From assembly GCA_905182985.1 (NCBI GenBank), contig CAJJDN010000155.1:1-64000 (forward strand): a DNA stretch of 64,000 nt, written 5' to 3'. Of this stretch, positions 24,912 to 36,597 are shown one piece after another. The translations under genes were made by a program, and so were the position numbers. The stretch is from Paramecium sonneborni. Taxonomy: Eukaryota; Ciliophora; Oligohymenophorea; Peniculida; Parameciidae. Position 1 is the stretch's first letter. Every line of letters begins with the position of its first letter. The notes below the pieces were generated by a model. The model searched no databases. It saw only the letters and a program-made list of their open reading frames with translations, and was not told where the DNA came from.

Positions 24912-25121
24912 ATGATGTCAATCGTAAATATTGAAGATGAGAAGAAAATCCTAAACTTGTAAGTTTACACCTAGCTAATTTTTTAATAAAATTTTATTTT
25001 TTCAAGAATTTCTGTAAACTTTTTTATATCATAACAATGGAAAAAAAGAGCTTGTAAACTCCAATATTAAAATTCTTACTTAAGATAAAAAGAGTCTCAA
25101 TTAAGAATTGATTATATTTGA
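24912..25121 (+). CDS. Weak candidate small gene
   Basis: Starts MMSIVNIEDEKKILNL and then meets a GTAAGT donor at 24960. Joining to the next in-frame stretch (ISQQWKKRACKLQYQ... to TGA at 25121) needs an intron of about 48 nt, longer than others here. Unrecognised and uncertain. Confidence 0.25.
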
Positions 25122-25270
25122 TAACTAAATTTTAGATTCATTATTGATTAAAAGTTTATGAGTGCCTTATTTATTCAAAAATAAATTGAATGCTTTATTA
25201 TATACTCAGAGTGTTATTTTTTCTTTATGTAAATATTTAATCAGTAAAAAAGAATATTAATAATCATAAA

Positions 25271-27726
25271 AATGAATATGATTAGTTCTGCTGAAAATAA
25301 TCTTTTAAATAATGGTGAAAACTTTCAGGATGGTATAAGAATGAAAATATAATTAAAGATCTTTCAAGACCATTTGGTTTACAACTGAAATTTAACTAGT
25401 TTGAAGAACTATAAAAAAATACATATGAAGAGATGGATGTATTAGCTAGTCCAACAATTATTAAATAAGATTAAAAGAAGAAAATTGAAGCACGTTCATC
25501 TTAAGGATCAGTATTTCGATTTCTAAAAATATTACAAAAAAAGACATAATAATTGAAAGAAAATCGAAAAAAGCTTTCCTTTTTTCAAAATATATATTAA
25601 GAAAAAATACTTCACTCAGAATATAATAAATAAAAATAAACAAGGAGTAAATATGTTGTTGATCCAACTAATTCAATAGCATTAGTTTTCTAATTTTTTA
25701 AGTGTTTGGTTATATTTTTGCTTCTTGTGATAATAACTTACATTTGGAGCTTTGAAGATTTGACATAATTGATTGAAAATAATAGCTATTTATATATTAT
25801 AATGATATTGATAATAGACATATCCCTGCAATTTAATTTAGCAATAATAGTTAGAGGATAAGTAATAATTAATAAGAAATTAGATAATATACGATAGAGT
25901 AATGATTTTAAAAAAGTATATTTCAAGACAATTTTTTGAAGATATGATTTTTTTAGTTTCCTTGGTCTTAATAATCCATACATCTTAAATAATGTTTGTA
26001 ATAGTATTTTATGCTAATGGTATTGGGATGCTATTTAAAATTATAAGAAAATTAGAGGAGTTATTTGATTTGAGTGTTACAAAGACAGAATTATTGAAGT
26101 TGTTGAAATTGCTTTTTTTTATAAATTTATTAGCACATTTTATAGCATGTATTTGGTATTCGATTGGATTGAATACAATAGATGCAAATAATAATTGGTT
26201 GGATTCTAAATAAATAAGAGATGAATCAAATTTTATTAAATATATATATTCTTTTTATTGGTCTGTTGTTACTATGGTGACAGTTGGATACGGAGATATC
26301 ACTCCATAAAACTATTTAGAAATGATTTTATGCATTTTCATAATGTTTTTATCTTGTGGAGTGTATGCTTATTCATTGAATACAATAGGATAAATAATAA
26401 CAATTTTAAATCATGAAACAGATAAATTGGAGAAAAGTTTTAGAACTTTAAATAAGTACTTTAAATAGCACAATATAAAGGATGAATTGTAAAGTAGAAT
26501 CAAGAATTATTTAGAGTATAAATTGAGAGAAGAAGAAAAATAAAGTTAGAATGTATTATTCTAATTTAATAAAATAGGTATACACTGTTTTAGATTAATT
26601 ATCTAATCATCTTCGATTTAAGATTATATCTGAAATTTATTAAAGTATGCTATCAAAATGTCCACTACTTCAAACAAATTTTTCAAAAAGTACTTTATTA
26701 AATTCTACATCTTTACTTGAAACTCTCAATTATGAACCTGATGATTTAATTGTAAGTTAAAATACATTAAATGAAAATGCACTTTATTTTATTGATTAAG
26801 GTACAGTAGAATTATTTGAATAAAGAACTAAAACAATGTTAACTGAGTTTACATCTGGAGATTCTTTCGGATAATATGAATTCTTTACTAATTCTCAAGC
26901 TGCATTTACATACAAATGTAAGACACATACAAGAGTATTTAAACTCTCACGATCTAAATTTTTAGAAATTCTCAATAAAGAAGATTTTGAAATCTTTCAT
27001 TATATTAAACATTGTTTTGAATTTAATTTACCTGTAAAACATTCCGAATGTATTATTTGCCATTAAAATGATCATTTAGTTCATTAATGTAAATTGTTAT
27101 TTTATATTCCTGATATTTCAAAATTGGTAATCAGATAATAGAATGTCAAATAAAGAAGACAATTAAAACAAAGAAGAATTCAAAGAGAGAACAGTTTTTC
27201 TATATTGCCTGTATTTTTTTCATTTTTATTATTTTAGTAAGTTTAAGAAAAATAATTTGAATATTATCAACAATACATCTAAGAATATTCATAGAAAGAA
27301 ATTTTTGAAGATGAAAATATAATTATAGGTGCTGATTCATAAATTACTTCATTGATGTATAATACATTAAAGGCATCTGAAATTTAAGTTCAAGTATCAA
27401 ATCAAATTGATCATGGAAAAGAAATTCTAAAAGCAAATAGTTACAGAAAAATCAACTCTTAAAATGTCAAAACTAGATAATCTTTACCAGAAACAGTAAA
27501 TAATCTTGATACACCAAATAAAATAATAAAATCTACTTTAAAACAACTAGATACAATACAAAATTAAACAATAGTTTTTGATAGGATGAAAGATTTCAAT
27601 CAATATTTTTGTGAAAACAATTATGATATACAAATTCGTAAATATAATTAAAATTATGTTGAAAAAGGGTTTTTAACTACAACTAGAAAAAGAGCAGGAA
27701 GGGCAATGAGATTTATTTAATTATGA
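25271..27726 (+). CDS. K+ channel with cyclic-nucleotide-binding-like domain
   Basis: Voltage-gated-type potassium channel of 802 aa with introns at 25862-25883 (22 nt) and 26553-26577 (25 nt); 2409 coding nt = 803 codons. A cytosolic N-terminus of about 150 residues is followed by six membrane helices. The S2-S3 region reads DISLQFNLAIIVRGQ. The pore near residue 330 is SVVTMVTVGYGDITPQN, a K+-selective GYGD filter. After a C-linker (YLEYKLREEEKQ...LSNHLR) comes a cAMP-binding-like fold at about 460-548 (FSKSTLLNSTSLL...GDSFGQYEFF). The phosphate-binding GE...RxA motif is not conserved (it reads SFGQYEFFTNSQAAF), so ligand binding is doubtful. About 575-590 is CIICHQNDHLVHQC, an exact CX2CX4HX4C zinc-knuckle spacing. 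S4 is poor in Arg, so voltage sensing may be weak. Large families of such channels drive ciliary behaviour in ciliates. Confidence 0.88.
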
Positions 27727-28184
27727 ATTATAAACTACATACATATTTAAAGATCTTTTTAAATGAATTAGAATAATTAATTTTTTTAATTTTTAATTTT
27801 ATTCATGAAATTGTGATGGAGAATCTAGTTAATATTTTTATTTCTTTTATAAAATTGAATAAATTTAAATGTGTTTAAAAAAAAGTAAATTTTTACTAGT
27901 TATTTTATAAAAATATTTTAAAATTTGTCTAATAAATCTATTTAGTAAGAATAATGGATAACACTATTGTATGTTAAAGTTTAAAATTACTTGTTTTAAA
28001 TAATTAATTGTAAAAATAATATAGAACATAAATTAAAGATGATTAGTTTTAAAAAGATGGATGTATTTGAGACATTGAATATATTATATAAAATATAATG
28101 AATTTTGTAAATAATATTTATCCATTTAATAAGATGTGAACCCCCCAGAATTTATGAGGGGAATTTTAAATAAATAAATTAAAA
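27727..28184. other. Intergenic region before PP4R3
   Basis: 458 bp, AT-rich. At 28140-28160 a C6 run and a G4 run flank AGAATTTATGA and could pair as a four-base hairpin, conspicuous in this A/T background, just 25 bp before the next start codon. No function can be assigned. Confidence 0.4.
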
Positions 28185-30292
28185 ATGAATAGAACTTCAA
28201 AAGCTAAGGTGTTCGTACATAGTGACCGTTAATGGGAAGAGATTTGCGTAGGGTATGTTTAAATTGTGCATACAGATGGTGTTAGTTTTATAAGAGGAAT
28301 ATTGGAAAAAGAATTGAAGTAATGTCCTAATATAGTGAAATTTTGTCATATGAATACGGGCAGAAATGAATGGTGCATAAATTTAAGAGTGAATCCAGAA
28401 ATAACTTATGAGTAGCAAGGCGATAATATCATTTCTTGGGAGGAAATTGATTAGAAATTAGAAATAGCTATAAGTTTTATTGATTGTAGATATTCATCTG
28501 AGTTTTGGAATTAATTATAAAATAGTAGAAGAAATTTTCGATACGATGATCCAGAATCAACGTATCCTATCATACCATCTCAATAGAATCTAGAAGCAGT
28601 TTAACTATGGATCAGTGATAATCCCGATCTAATAATATAAAAACTTACAACTGATCCACATTGCACTTTTTTAGAAGAATTAACAAAGATATTTTAAGAT
28701 GCTGAAGCATAATAACATCAACATACATTAGAATAATTACATTATGTAATTAGAAACTTAAGTATATATATTTTATGTATCTCTTTTAGTATATTTAAAA
28801 AATTTAAATGTTCTCAAGAGATTGCTCAGTGACAAATTTTATATGACTTTATTTGGAATTATGGAATGTAATTTTATATTTTTTAAATTTAGATCATTCC
28901 GAATATAGAGGACCACAAAGAGTGTCTTATAGGAATTTTTTAACTTCAGAATTAAAATTTCATTTAATAACAGAGTTGAATCCAGAAATAATGGAAAAAA
29001 TTCACTTTAATTATCGATTATCATATTTGAAAGACAGTGTTATGGCATATTATTTGTATTTACAAGATCCAATATATTATCAATTTAATTTTTATATAAT
29101 TGAGAATAACAAGTAAATATTAGAGAGTCTATTATTAAATCATAAAGAATAATTTGAAGAATTTTTGATAAATTTCATTGACAATTTGGAATTGAATTGT
29201 AAGTTTATAAATGAATTTTTTTTGTCATTTAAATAATTTTTATAGATTCAATCTTTGAATGATGCATTTGTTAGTTGCATAGGCAAAGCAGATTTATTAA
29301 GGGTATTATTTTCAAAGACTTTAGAAATATAATAACAGTAACTATGTTTTACAACATTGCAATTGACTATTATGATAGCAAATTCTAATTCGCAATACTT
29401 CTAAGAATTTTTGAAATAAAATCAAGAATTATTTTGGTAAAGCATGGAAACATTACTACTCAGTAACATGACTACTCTTAATAGTATGATTATAGACATA
29501 ATTCAGTATATCTGTTAGAATTAAGCAATTTTAGGATAAGGAATAGATTGGTTAATGAGATGTTTTAAATAAAGATTAAATTCATCTGCAATAGCATCAT
29601 TATAAGAGATTGTGTAATTAATTTGTTAATAATAAAAAACATTTTCTTAAGAATTGATAATACTATCAAATCATATATTGGATATTTTGGATTAGTAGAT
29701 AAAATTAACTATAAAAGATAAATTTATGATAATGCCTACATTGAAACATTTTAAGTATTTATGTACTTCCAATTATTCACAAATTGTTAAACCTTATTGT
29801 GAGTCATTCATTAAGATCAGTACAAGTTAGAAAATATTTGGAGTTTTAGAAGGTCAAATAAGAGATATTATAAAGTATATAAAATCAAATACAACACTTA
29901 GTCAATATATTGTATGAGATTGATATATTATATAGGTTATTTAAGTTAGGATTTTGAATCTTTAGGATCATTCACTCTATGCAAAGTTAGTTTAACAGTA
30001 TTCTTATGTTCGTATAGAGGATGGATAAAAAACAAGAATGTAGATGGAGGATTTGAAATATTATGAAAAAGATGATTCAGAGGAATAAGCACTTTAACAA
30101 TAACAATAAACAATCTAATTAATTAGATAAGATATAAGATTGAACTTTAGCAAGATTGTCAGAAAGAGAAATGATGAGGATGAAGATGAAGATGAAGTAA
30201 AAGTGAGAGAATCATAACCTAAAGGAATCATTTTTAGGGATAATTGTTTTAAAAGAATAAAAACAGACGATGATGATGATGATGAGAATTGA
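28185..30292 (+). CDS. PPP4R3: PP4R3/SMEK, protein phosphatase 4 regulatory subunit 3
   Basis: Targeting subunit of the PP4 phosphatase, acting in DNA repair, centrosome/basal-body and chromatin control in other eukaryotes. It has 676 aa with introns at 28762-28789, 28868-28892 and 29911-29934 (28, 25, 24 nt); 2031 nt = 677 codons. The N-terminal EVH1/PH-like domain begins KAKVFVHSDRQWEEICVGYV and ends with the SMEK signature ISWEEIDQKLEIAISFID...FWNQL. The central armadillo-like region has LLSDKFYMTLFGIMEYHSEYRGP and HFNYRLSYLKDSV, matching the conserved SMEK core. The C-terminus is acidic (EDEDEDE, DDDDDDEN), as in metazoan SMEKs, but shorter. Start chosen because the PH domain follows directly. 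Strong call. Confidence 0.9.
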
Positions 30293-31213
30293 TTTTATCT
30301 TATTACTCAATATAATTATCCCAATTTTATATATTAAGAAAGTCAAATTATTTTTGTTTTTAAAAATATTCAAAAACTATTTTTTTTTTTATTAAAACAA
30401 ATGAAAATGATAAAAATGTTTATTTACTAATAATTTAGCATTAAAAGATATTTTTGCAGTAGATGGTAAATTAGAAAAAATATTTTTGATCTTACAAAAT
30501 TTAATTTTTCCATAATTAAATTTTTGTTAATATCAATTAGAAGCATTTTATTTAAATAATTTCATGTTTATATTTCACCAGAGGATAGCTTTATATTAAT
30601 CGTGCTTTTTATTACATAAAATAAAATATTATTGGTCTAAATCTGTAATTCTAGCTAACATATTAAATTCTTTAAGTTTTAATATTAGATCTAAGTAATA
30701 AATTAATATCAATTAATTAGCATAGTCATCTACAACTATAGTAGCTAATATTAGTAATAATATAATCTTCTATATAATTTTATCATATTGTAAAATTTGA
30801 TTGACCAAATAATAAATATAATCATATTTAGATTATATAAACTTTGAGCCCTACCTATCCTCTAGGTAAGAATGCAACCATTAAATATAAGAGTGATAAA
30901 ATCTAGATGATCATTATTCTTAAGTTTGTTAAATATCAAAATTTAAATACTTTTTTTATATAGATCACTCAGTAAAGCTACAAAGTATAGTACAGTTCTA
31001 GCTTAATTTTAAGATGTTATTATTATATTTAGTAACTTAAATGATAGCTATCCAAATGAGTAATGATCCCAATTAGGATAGAAGTAAAAACAGATAAGGA
31101 TTGATAAGGAAAAAACCCTGAAAAAGGAATGAAACTATCAATAAGATTACTCCTGTTAAGAAGAATAGTAAGAATCAACGTTAAGAGTCCACTTTATTGA
31201 TATTGATTATTGT
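30293..31213. other. Region 3' of PP4R3, partly duplicated by the assembly
   Basis: About 0.9 kb, AT-rich. From 31048 a short plus-strand frame reads MIAIQMSNDPNQDRSKNRQ and meets a TGA after RKKP, then continues in the same frame as KRNETINKITPVKKNSKNQR. A 25-nt GT...AG segment would bypass that TGA but changes the frame. I see no other candidate. From 30431 onward this region recurs at 31521. Confidence 0.35.
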
Positions 31214-32609
31214 TCATTAATTTTAATATAATTAAACATATTAGATTGCTACATCTGGAAATTCTGTGATAAGACCATGGATGTTCATTTTGACTGCTTA
31301 ATAATATATACCTTTAGCAATAGTTGAGTTGAACATATTTTGAGTTCCACTATTATCATCTTAGAATGTCCAAGCATAAACCATCATTTAATTATCTTTA
31401 ATAAGTTAAACTTCTGGTTATGTAGTCTATGTCTTTTGATTCCAAACTGATGCTAAATCTACTCCAATAATGTTTGTATATTTTGTAGCTTCAGCATAAA
31501 ATGTTGATGGTTAATTTTGNTAATTTAGCATTAAAAGATATTTTTGCAGTAGATGGTAAATTAGAAAAAATATTTTTGATCTTACAAAATTTAATTTTTC
31601 CATAATTAAATTTTTGTTAATATCAATTAGAAGCATTTTATTTAAATAATTTCATGTTTATATTTCACCAGAGGATAGCTTTATATTAATCGTGCTTTTT
31701 ATTACATAAAATAAAATATTATTGGTCTAAATCTGTAATTCTAGCTAACATATTAAATTCTTTAAGTTTTAATATTAGATCTAAGTAATAAATTAATATC
31801 AATTAATTAGCATAGTCATCTACAACTATAGTAGCTAATATTAGTAATAATATAATCTTCTATATAATTTTATCATATTGTAAAATTTGATTGACCAAAT
31901 AATAAATATAATCATATTTAGATTATATAAACTTTGAGCCCTACCTATCCTCTAGGTAAGAATGCAACCATTAAATATAAGAGTGATAAAATCTAGATGA
32001 TCATTATTCTTAAGTTTGTTAAATATCAAAATTTAAATACTTTTTTTATATAGATCACTCAGTAAAGCTACAAAGTATAGTACAGTTCTAGCTTAATTTT
32101 AAGATGTTATTATTATATTTAGTAACTTAAATGATAGCTATCCAAATGAGTAATGATCCCAATTAGGATAGAAGTAAAAACAGATAAGGATTGATAAGGA
32201 AAAAACCCTGAAAAAGGAATGAAACTATCAATAAGATTACTCCTGTTAAGAAGAATAGTAAGAATCAACGTTAAGAGTCCACTTTATTGATATTGATTAT
32301 TGTTCATTAATTTTAATATAATTAAACATATTAGATTGCTACATCTGGAAATTCTGTGATAAGACCATGGATGTTCATTTTGACTGCTTAATAATATATA
32401 CCTTTAGCAATAGTTGAGTTGAACATATTTTGAGTTCCACTATTATCATCTTAGAATGTCCAAGCATAAACCATCATTTAATTATCTTTAATAAGTTAAA
32501 CTTCTGGTTATGTAGTCTATGTCTTTTGATTCCAAACTGATGCTAAATCTACTCCAATAATGTTTGTATATTTTGTAGCTTCAGCATAAAATGTTGATGG
32601 TTAATTTTG
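30431..32609. repeat. False tandem duplication around N at 31520
   Basis: Bases 30431-31519 and 31521-32609 (1089 bp each) appear identical across a single N. The first copy stops inside the phosphodiesterase gene at the same base where the second continues into it. Unmerged contig ends; one real copy. Confidence 0.93.
31214..31519 (-). other. Assembly ghost of the phosphodiesterase 3' end
   Basis: Repeats the last 102 codons (32304-32609) of the glycerophosphodiester phosphodiesterase gene and is cut by the N. Not a separate gene. Confidence 0.9.
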
Positions 32610-33413
32610 TAATCCAGTCATTAAAAATACTCTTGGAAGATCAGTCAATTCTCTTGAAGCTTTTATGGCATTCATATCAAAACTCATTATCACAATTGGA
32701 ACAACATTCTTACAATCTTTTATTGTTCCTATACCAAATCTTTATAATTCATCAATGACTAATTCAACTATTGATACTCCTGCGTATTCTAAATGATACT
32801 ACGTCATAAGATGTATATATACTTAGTAATCTTTTATTTCTAATAGAATCCCAACAGGCTTTTTGTTAGGATTTCTTTAGTTTGCTGTACGATTGTTAAA
32901 ATTCTTTACTTATGTTAAGACCTCCCATAATGTTGGATAAGTAAAAAGACCATCAAACATTTTTGGTCTTGTTGAACCTCTCACTTAATTGATTCCAACT
33001 CTTTTTAATTCATCAATACTGAAATCAATCAACCACCAATCATCTCTTACTTATCCATTTATTGTTCTTTTTCTTTATCTAGATGAATATTCTGTCATTT
33101 ATTTAATATTCGAAACTGCACTCATAAATGTATCATGTGCTACTATTACTAAACAAATTTATAAATTATTCAATATTTACATTGTAATTCTTTATTTAGG
33201 ACAACATCTAATTCAATGAAGTCTGTTCCTTAAAACATTGCACCTTCAAATGATTATGCTGTATTTTCTATTTAAATAAGACATCATAATACCTGGAAAG
33301 ATTGAACAAAGTCCACGATGAGCAGCAATCTTAGGACGATCAGATTATGAAATATAATCAGCTGGACTAATACTTGAAAAGGCAACGCAAACTAAAAATA
33401 TTAGGTAATACAT
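32304..33413 (-). CDS. Glycerophosphodiester phosphodiesterase, secreted
   Basis: Hydrolyses deacylated phospholipids to glycerol-3-phosphate and an alcohol. It has 350 aa, with introns at 33268-33292 (25 nt) and 33149-33180 (32 nt); 1053 nt = 351 codons. Residues 1-17 (MYYLIFLVCVAFSSISP) form a signal peptide. The catalytic landmarks of the GDPD TIM barrel are all present: AAHRG near residue 32, PENTAQSFEGA, then DFIELDVVLNK (metal-binding E-x-D), and VAHDT (second catalytic His). Later blocks GILLEIKDY, MVYAWTF and HGLITEFPDVA match the family's barrel end, the last being the usual GIxTDxP. Intron 1 falls exactly in the PENT motif, which confirms the splice. Likely luminal or secreted, in lipid scavenging. 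Confidence 0.92.
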
Positions 33414-33499
33414 CACTAAATTTAATTATTAATGAAAGTATAATTAAATTCATAACCACGATTAAATAAGAGTTTATAGCTTATGATGTGCATTTTATA

Positions 33500-35480
33500 C
33501 TCATGAATCAGAAATTCTAATTGAGAATCCTAAATATTTATTGGATAATCAAATCTGGGAATAATACATAGATTAGATTGAATAAATAATATTTAAAATA
33601 TTGTAGTATTATAATTTTATGTGACTTATTTCAGAAAAAGATAATAATAATCATAGTATACATAATAAGTAGAATGAATCTAATTTTTCAAAGAAAATTA
33701 ATATTTTTTAGAATGAATATAGAGTTCGCACACAAAACGATAATCCATTGATTAAATGGTATTATCAAGTCAAAAATAAATAATTTTTTTTATTAAATCC
33801 TCAAGAGTTATGGTTTTCCACATCTAAAATATAGATTAATTTGTAAATTATATTCTAATTCATATATTAGAGTTTGATTTAAATATATTTTTATCTATTT
33901 GAATCGTTCTACTTGAGAGTTTGTCTTATTATGTTTGATATCTTCTTTTTTTATTTTTATTTTAAAATTAATATCTTGATTAATTACATATCATTTTTAA
34001 TTGAGCAAAAAAGTAGGGATTAGACTTTAAATTAACTTTTTAGTTAAATTAAGGGTTTGTAAATATTATTTTTAAAAGTCTGAAATGTAATAGAATATTT
34101 ATAAAATAAATGATAAATTTGAGTATAGAGAATAATATATTTGATGGTAGATATTCAAATGTTATTCTTAAACATTCAAAAGTGAGACTTTATAAGATAA
34201 GTAGATCTAAGTTTAATTTGTAGATTGGCCAGTATGGAGTGATAAAAAATTGTGTAGGTGATATGTATATTGAAGGGTATGTTATGTTATTGGAAGATTA
34301 AGTAGAGATAAGAGAGTTTTAAAATTAAGTATTAGGTTATTTGTCAATAGATGGGGTATATAAAAGAAGTATAAGATATCAGAAGATGGAGATAAAGAGA
34401 GAAGAATGGATTTGAGAGATATATTGGTATATTCAATATGATGTAAAGATATCGATGATTGTAAAAGTATGAATAATAATTAAAATGAAGTTGGTGTTCT
34501 TATAGCAGACGAATCATATTTTTTAAGACTATATATAGCAATAGATGAGAAGCTGCTCATAGATGCACAACAGAATATTTAGTAGATAGAAGGACAGATA
34601 TGTTACCAAAAGTATTAAAAGAGAATTTATGTTCATTATTTTGTAATATAGATAGATTATCATTTACAGTTATATGGATAATGGATGAAAATGCTAATAT
34701 AAAGGATGTAAAATTCAGTAAGAGTATTATTAGATCTGTTGCATCTTTACATTATTAATAAGCTAAAGAAATAATTGAAAATATTAATGATAATAGTCAA
34801 TTAATTTAGAGCATAAGATCTTTGTATGTGTTAGCTAAGAAATAGAAATAATAAAGATTAGATTAAGGAACATTATCATTAGCTAATAATTAAGTTAAAT
34901 TTTAATTTTGATGATGAAATTCATAATCCAAGTGATGAACGTATGTATTAATTGTATGATACGAATTCTCTTGTTGAAGAGTTTATGCTTTTAGCTAATT
35001 GTTGAGTAGTAAACTAAATTTTATAAATATTTCCATCAATATCTGTTTTACGAAGACTAAAGAGAGCTTTAAATCTAAATGAATGATTTGGGTTATTGAA
35101 ATATATTAATTTAGAATATTAATTTAATATGAAACATCTAAATTACTAAGTGAATCATTGGATTGTAATAAAAGACCAAACGATTAATTTTTAAATAAAC
35201 TTATTCGTATGATATCATCTATGTCAAATAAGATTAGAATGACTAGAATATGTGATAACCTTAATATGAGACATAGATAGATTTGCTAGTAGTATTGATA
35301 CTTATCTATTCTTTAAAGATAGATCACAATAAATTGATTAAACCATTATCACCATCTGAAATATGGATTAGAAGGTACAATAGATGTATAAATAATTGAC
35401 GAAATGAATATTATTATCTAAGATATTGATCATAGAATTTTAGATTACATATCTGTCTAAGTCTCAGTTGAATTACATAG
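33500..35480 (+). pseudogene. DIS3: DIS3/RRP44 exoribonuclease pseudogene
   Basis: Remains of the exosome 3'-5' exonuclease, spread over three frames with several TGAs. In order: PIN-like end (NEYRVRTQNDNPLIKWYYQ, 33713-33770); cold-shock-like segment from about 34111 (FDGRYSNVILKHSKVRLYK); RNB catalytic block CKDIDD near 34443 with the metal-binding Asp cluster; EVGVLIADESYF; EAAHRCTTEYLVDRRTDMLP; NLCSLFCNIDRLSF; NPSDERMYQLYDTNSLVEEF; MLLANC followed directly by TGA (35004); and SPSEIWIRRY in place of the TSPIRRY motif. Frame breaks near 34443, 34541 and 34902 and the TGA at 35004 are not removable by introns I can see, so it is disabled. An essential single-copy gene should have a functional copy elsewhere. 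Sequencing indels would be the alternative. Confidence 0.7.
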
Positions 35481-35529
35481 TTTCCATGTCATTTGAAATA
35501 TATTCAAAATAATATATGATATCAATTAT

Positions 35530-36445
35530 TCATATTTATTAATATCTATTCTAGTCATACAATCTGGATTGTTTCTCTTCATCCTCACTCATTCCTATCA
35601 ATATTCCTCTACCTCCAAAATCCTATTCACTTAATTAAGTAAAATCTTATTCTGATTAAACATATTATTTAGCTTCTTTCATACTTTAAATTGCCCTCTT
35701 AAAACAATCCTTCTGTCTAAATTCACCAAATACATATGATATCTTCTCTATATAGTTCTATCATTATTACAACAATACATTTGACAATCTTAGGATCATC
35801 CCATCAAAATAAAACCATTCAAATATTGCTAACTGAAATCCAAATATATATATCCAATCTTCTGTATAATAAAATACACTCAATGGTATTACCAATATTA
35901 AATAAATGTTTTGTATTTAAAAAAAGTAAAAACTCATCTTCTTATATGGTGATCCAATTAATCTTTATAAATTTATTATTTTCTTACTTACTACATAAAT
36001 AATACATTGTTAATCCTCCTAACCCATAACTGTATGTATAAATTTATTATACATCATAACATGATAATCCATAATTCACCAAAAAATATACCAATTCTAA
36101 TATAAAATTCTTAAAAAATATATCCAATATAAAATATGCACTTCCTACTATTGTTTCATAATTATTTGTTATTAGTTAAAAAATTAACCAATTCTATAAA
36201 ATTTGAACATAATCAACTATTACAATAGATCTAACATTACTTGAATATAATAAAGAAGTTAATAATCTCCAATAATCTCCTTAATATACTAATAAATTAT
36301 GCTAGATCAATTTATTCTCTATTTCATATCCACATCCATTTATAAACAATAATCCAACTTACATAATCAAAATCAAAATTTGACCAAATCCTAAATTCTT
36401 CCACCATTATTATATGTATGGTACAATTTTCGGTATAGGTTGCAT
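35530..36445 (-). CDS. Derlin/rhomboid-like multi-pass membrane protein
   Basis: Polytopic protein of 287 aa with introns at 35862-35892 (31 nt) and 35758-35778 (21 nt); 864 nt = 288 codons. It begins MQPIPKIVPYIQQWWKNLG. Several hydrophobic helices follow, with YQGDYWRLLTSLLYSS about residue 58, close to the WR(L/I)xT motif shared by Derlins and rhomboids. I see no GxSG catalytic serine motif and no clear catalytic His in the last helix, so it is probably a pseudoprotease. The soluble C-terminus (FGGRGILIGMSEDEEKQ...) is polar. Derlins act in ER-associated degradation. It diverges from the next plus-strand gene by 152 bp. Superfamily membership is likely; Derlin versus inactive rhomboid is open. 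Confidence 0.7.
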
Positions 36446-36597
36446 CATTATATATTATTATTTTAATTATTATTATTTTATAATCAATACCAATTTCAGT
36501 TCGATTCTCTTCATCCTTAACATCTTCAATTTATAAATATATTTAACTTTATACAGTAACTATTTTATGAAACAATCATTATAACTTTTAATTTAAT

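Noticed and set aside
25333..25358. GT...AG 26-nt segment near the channel start that looked like an intron
   Set aside because: The frame is open straight through it (KLSGWYKNENIIKDLSRP), and removing it would break the codon count; the two other introns alone give a whole number of codons.
29196..29244. Possible 47-nt intron in PP4R3
   Set aside because: The frame is open and protein-like across it, and the length would be atypical.
35736..36002. Plus-strand ORF of 88 codons opposite the Derlin/rhomboid-like gene
   Set aside because: It is an antisense shadow; the minus strand gives a spliced, whole-codon membrane protein with a family motif.
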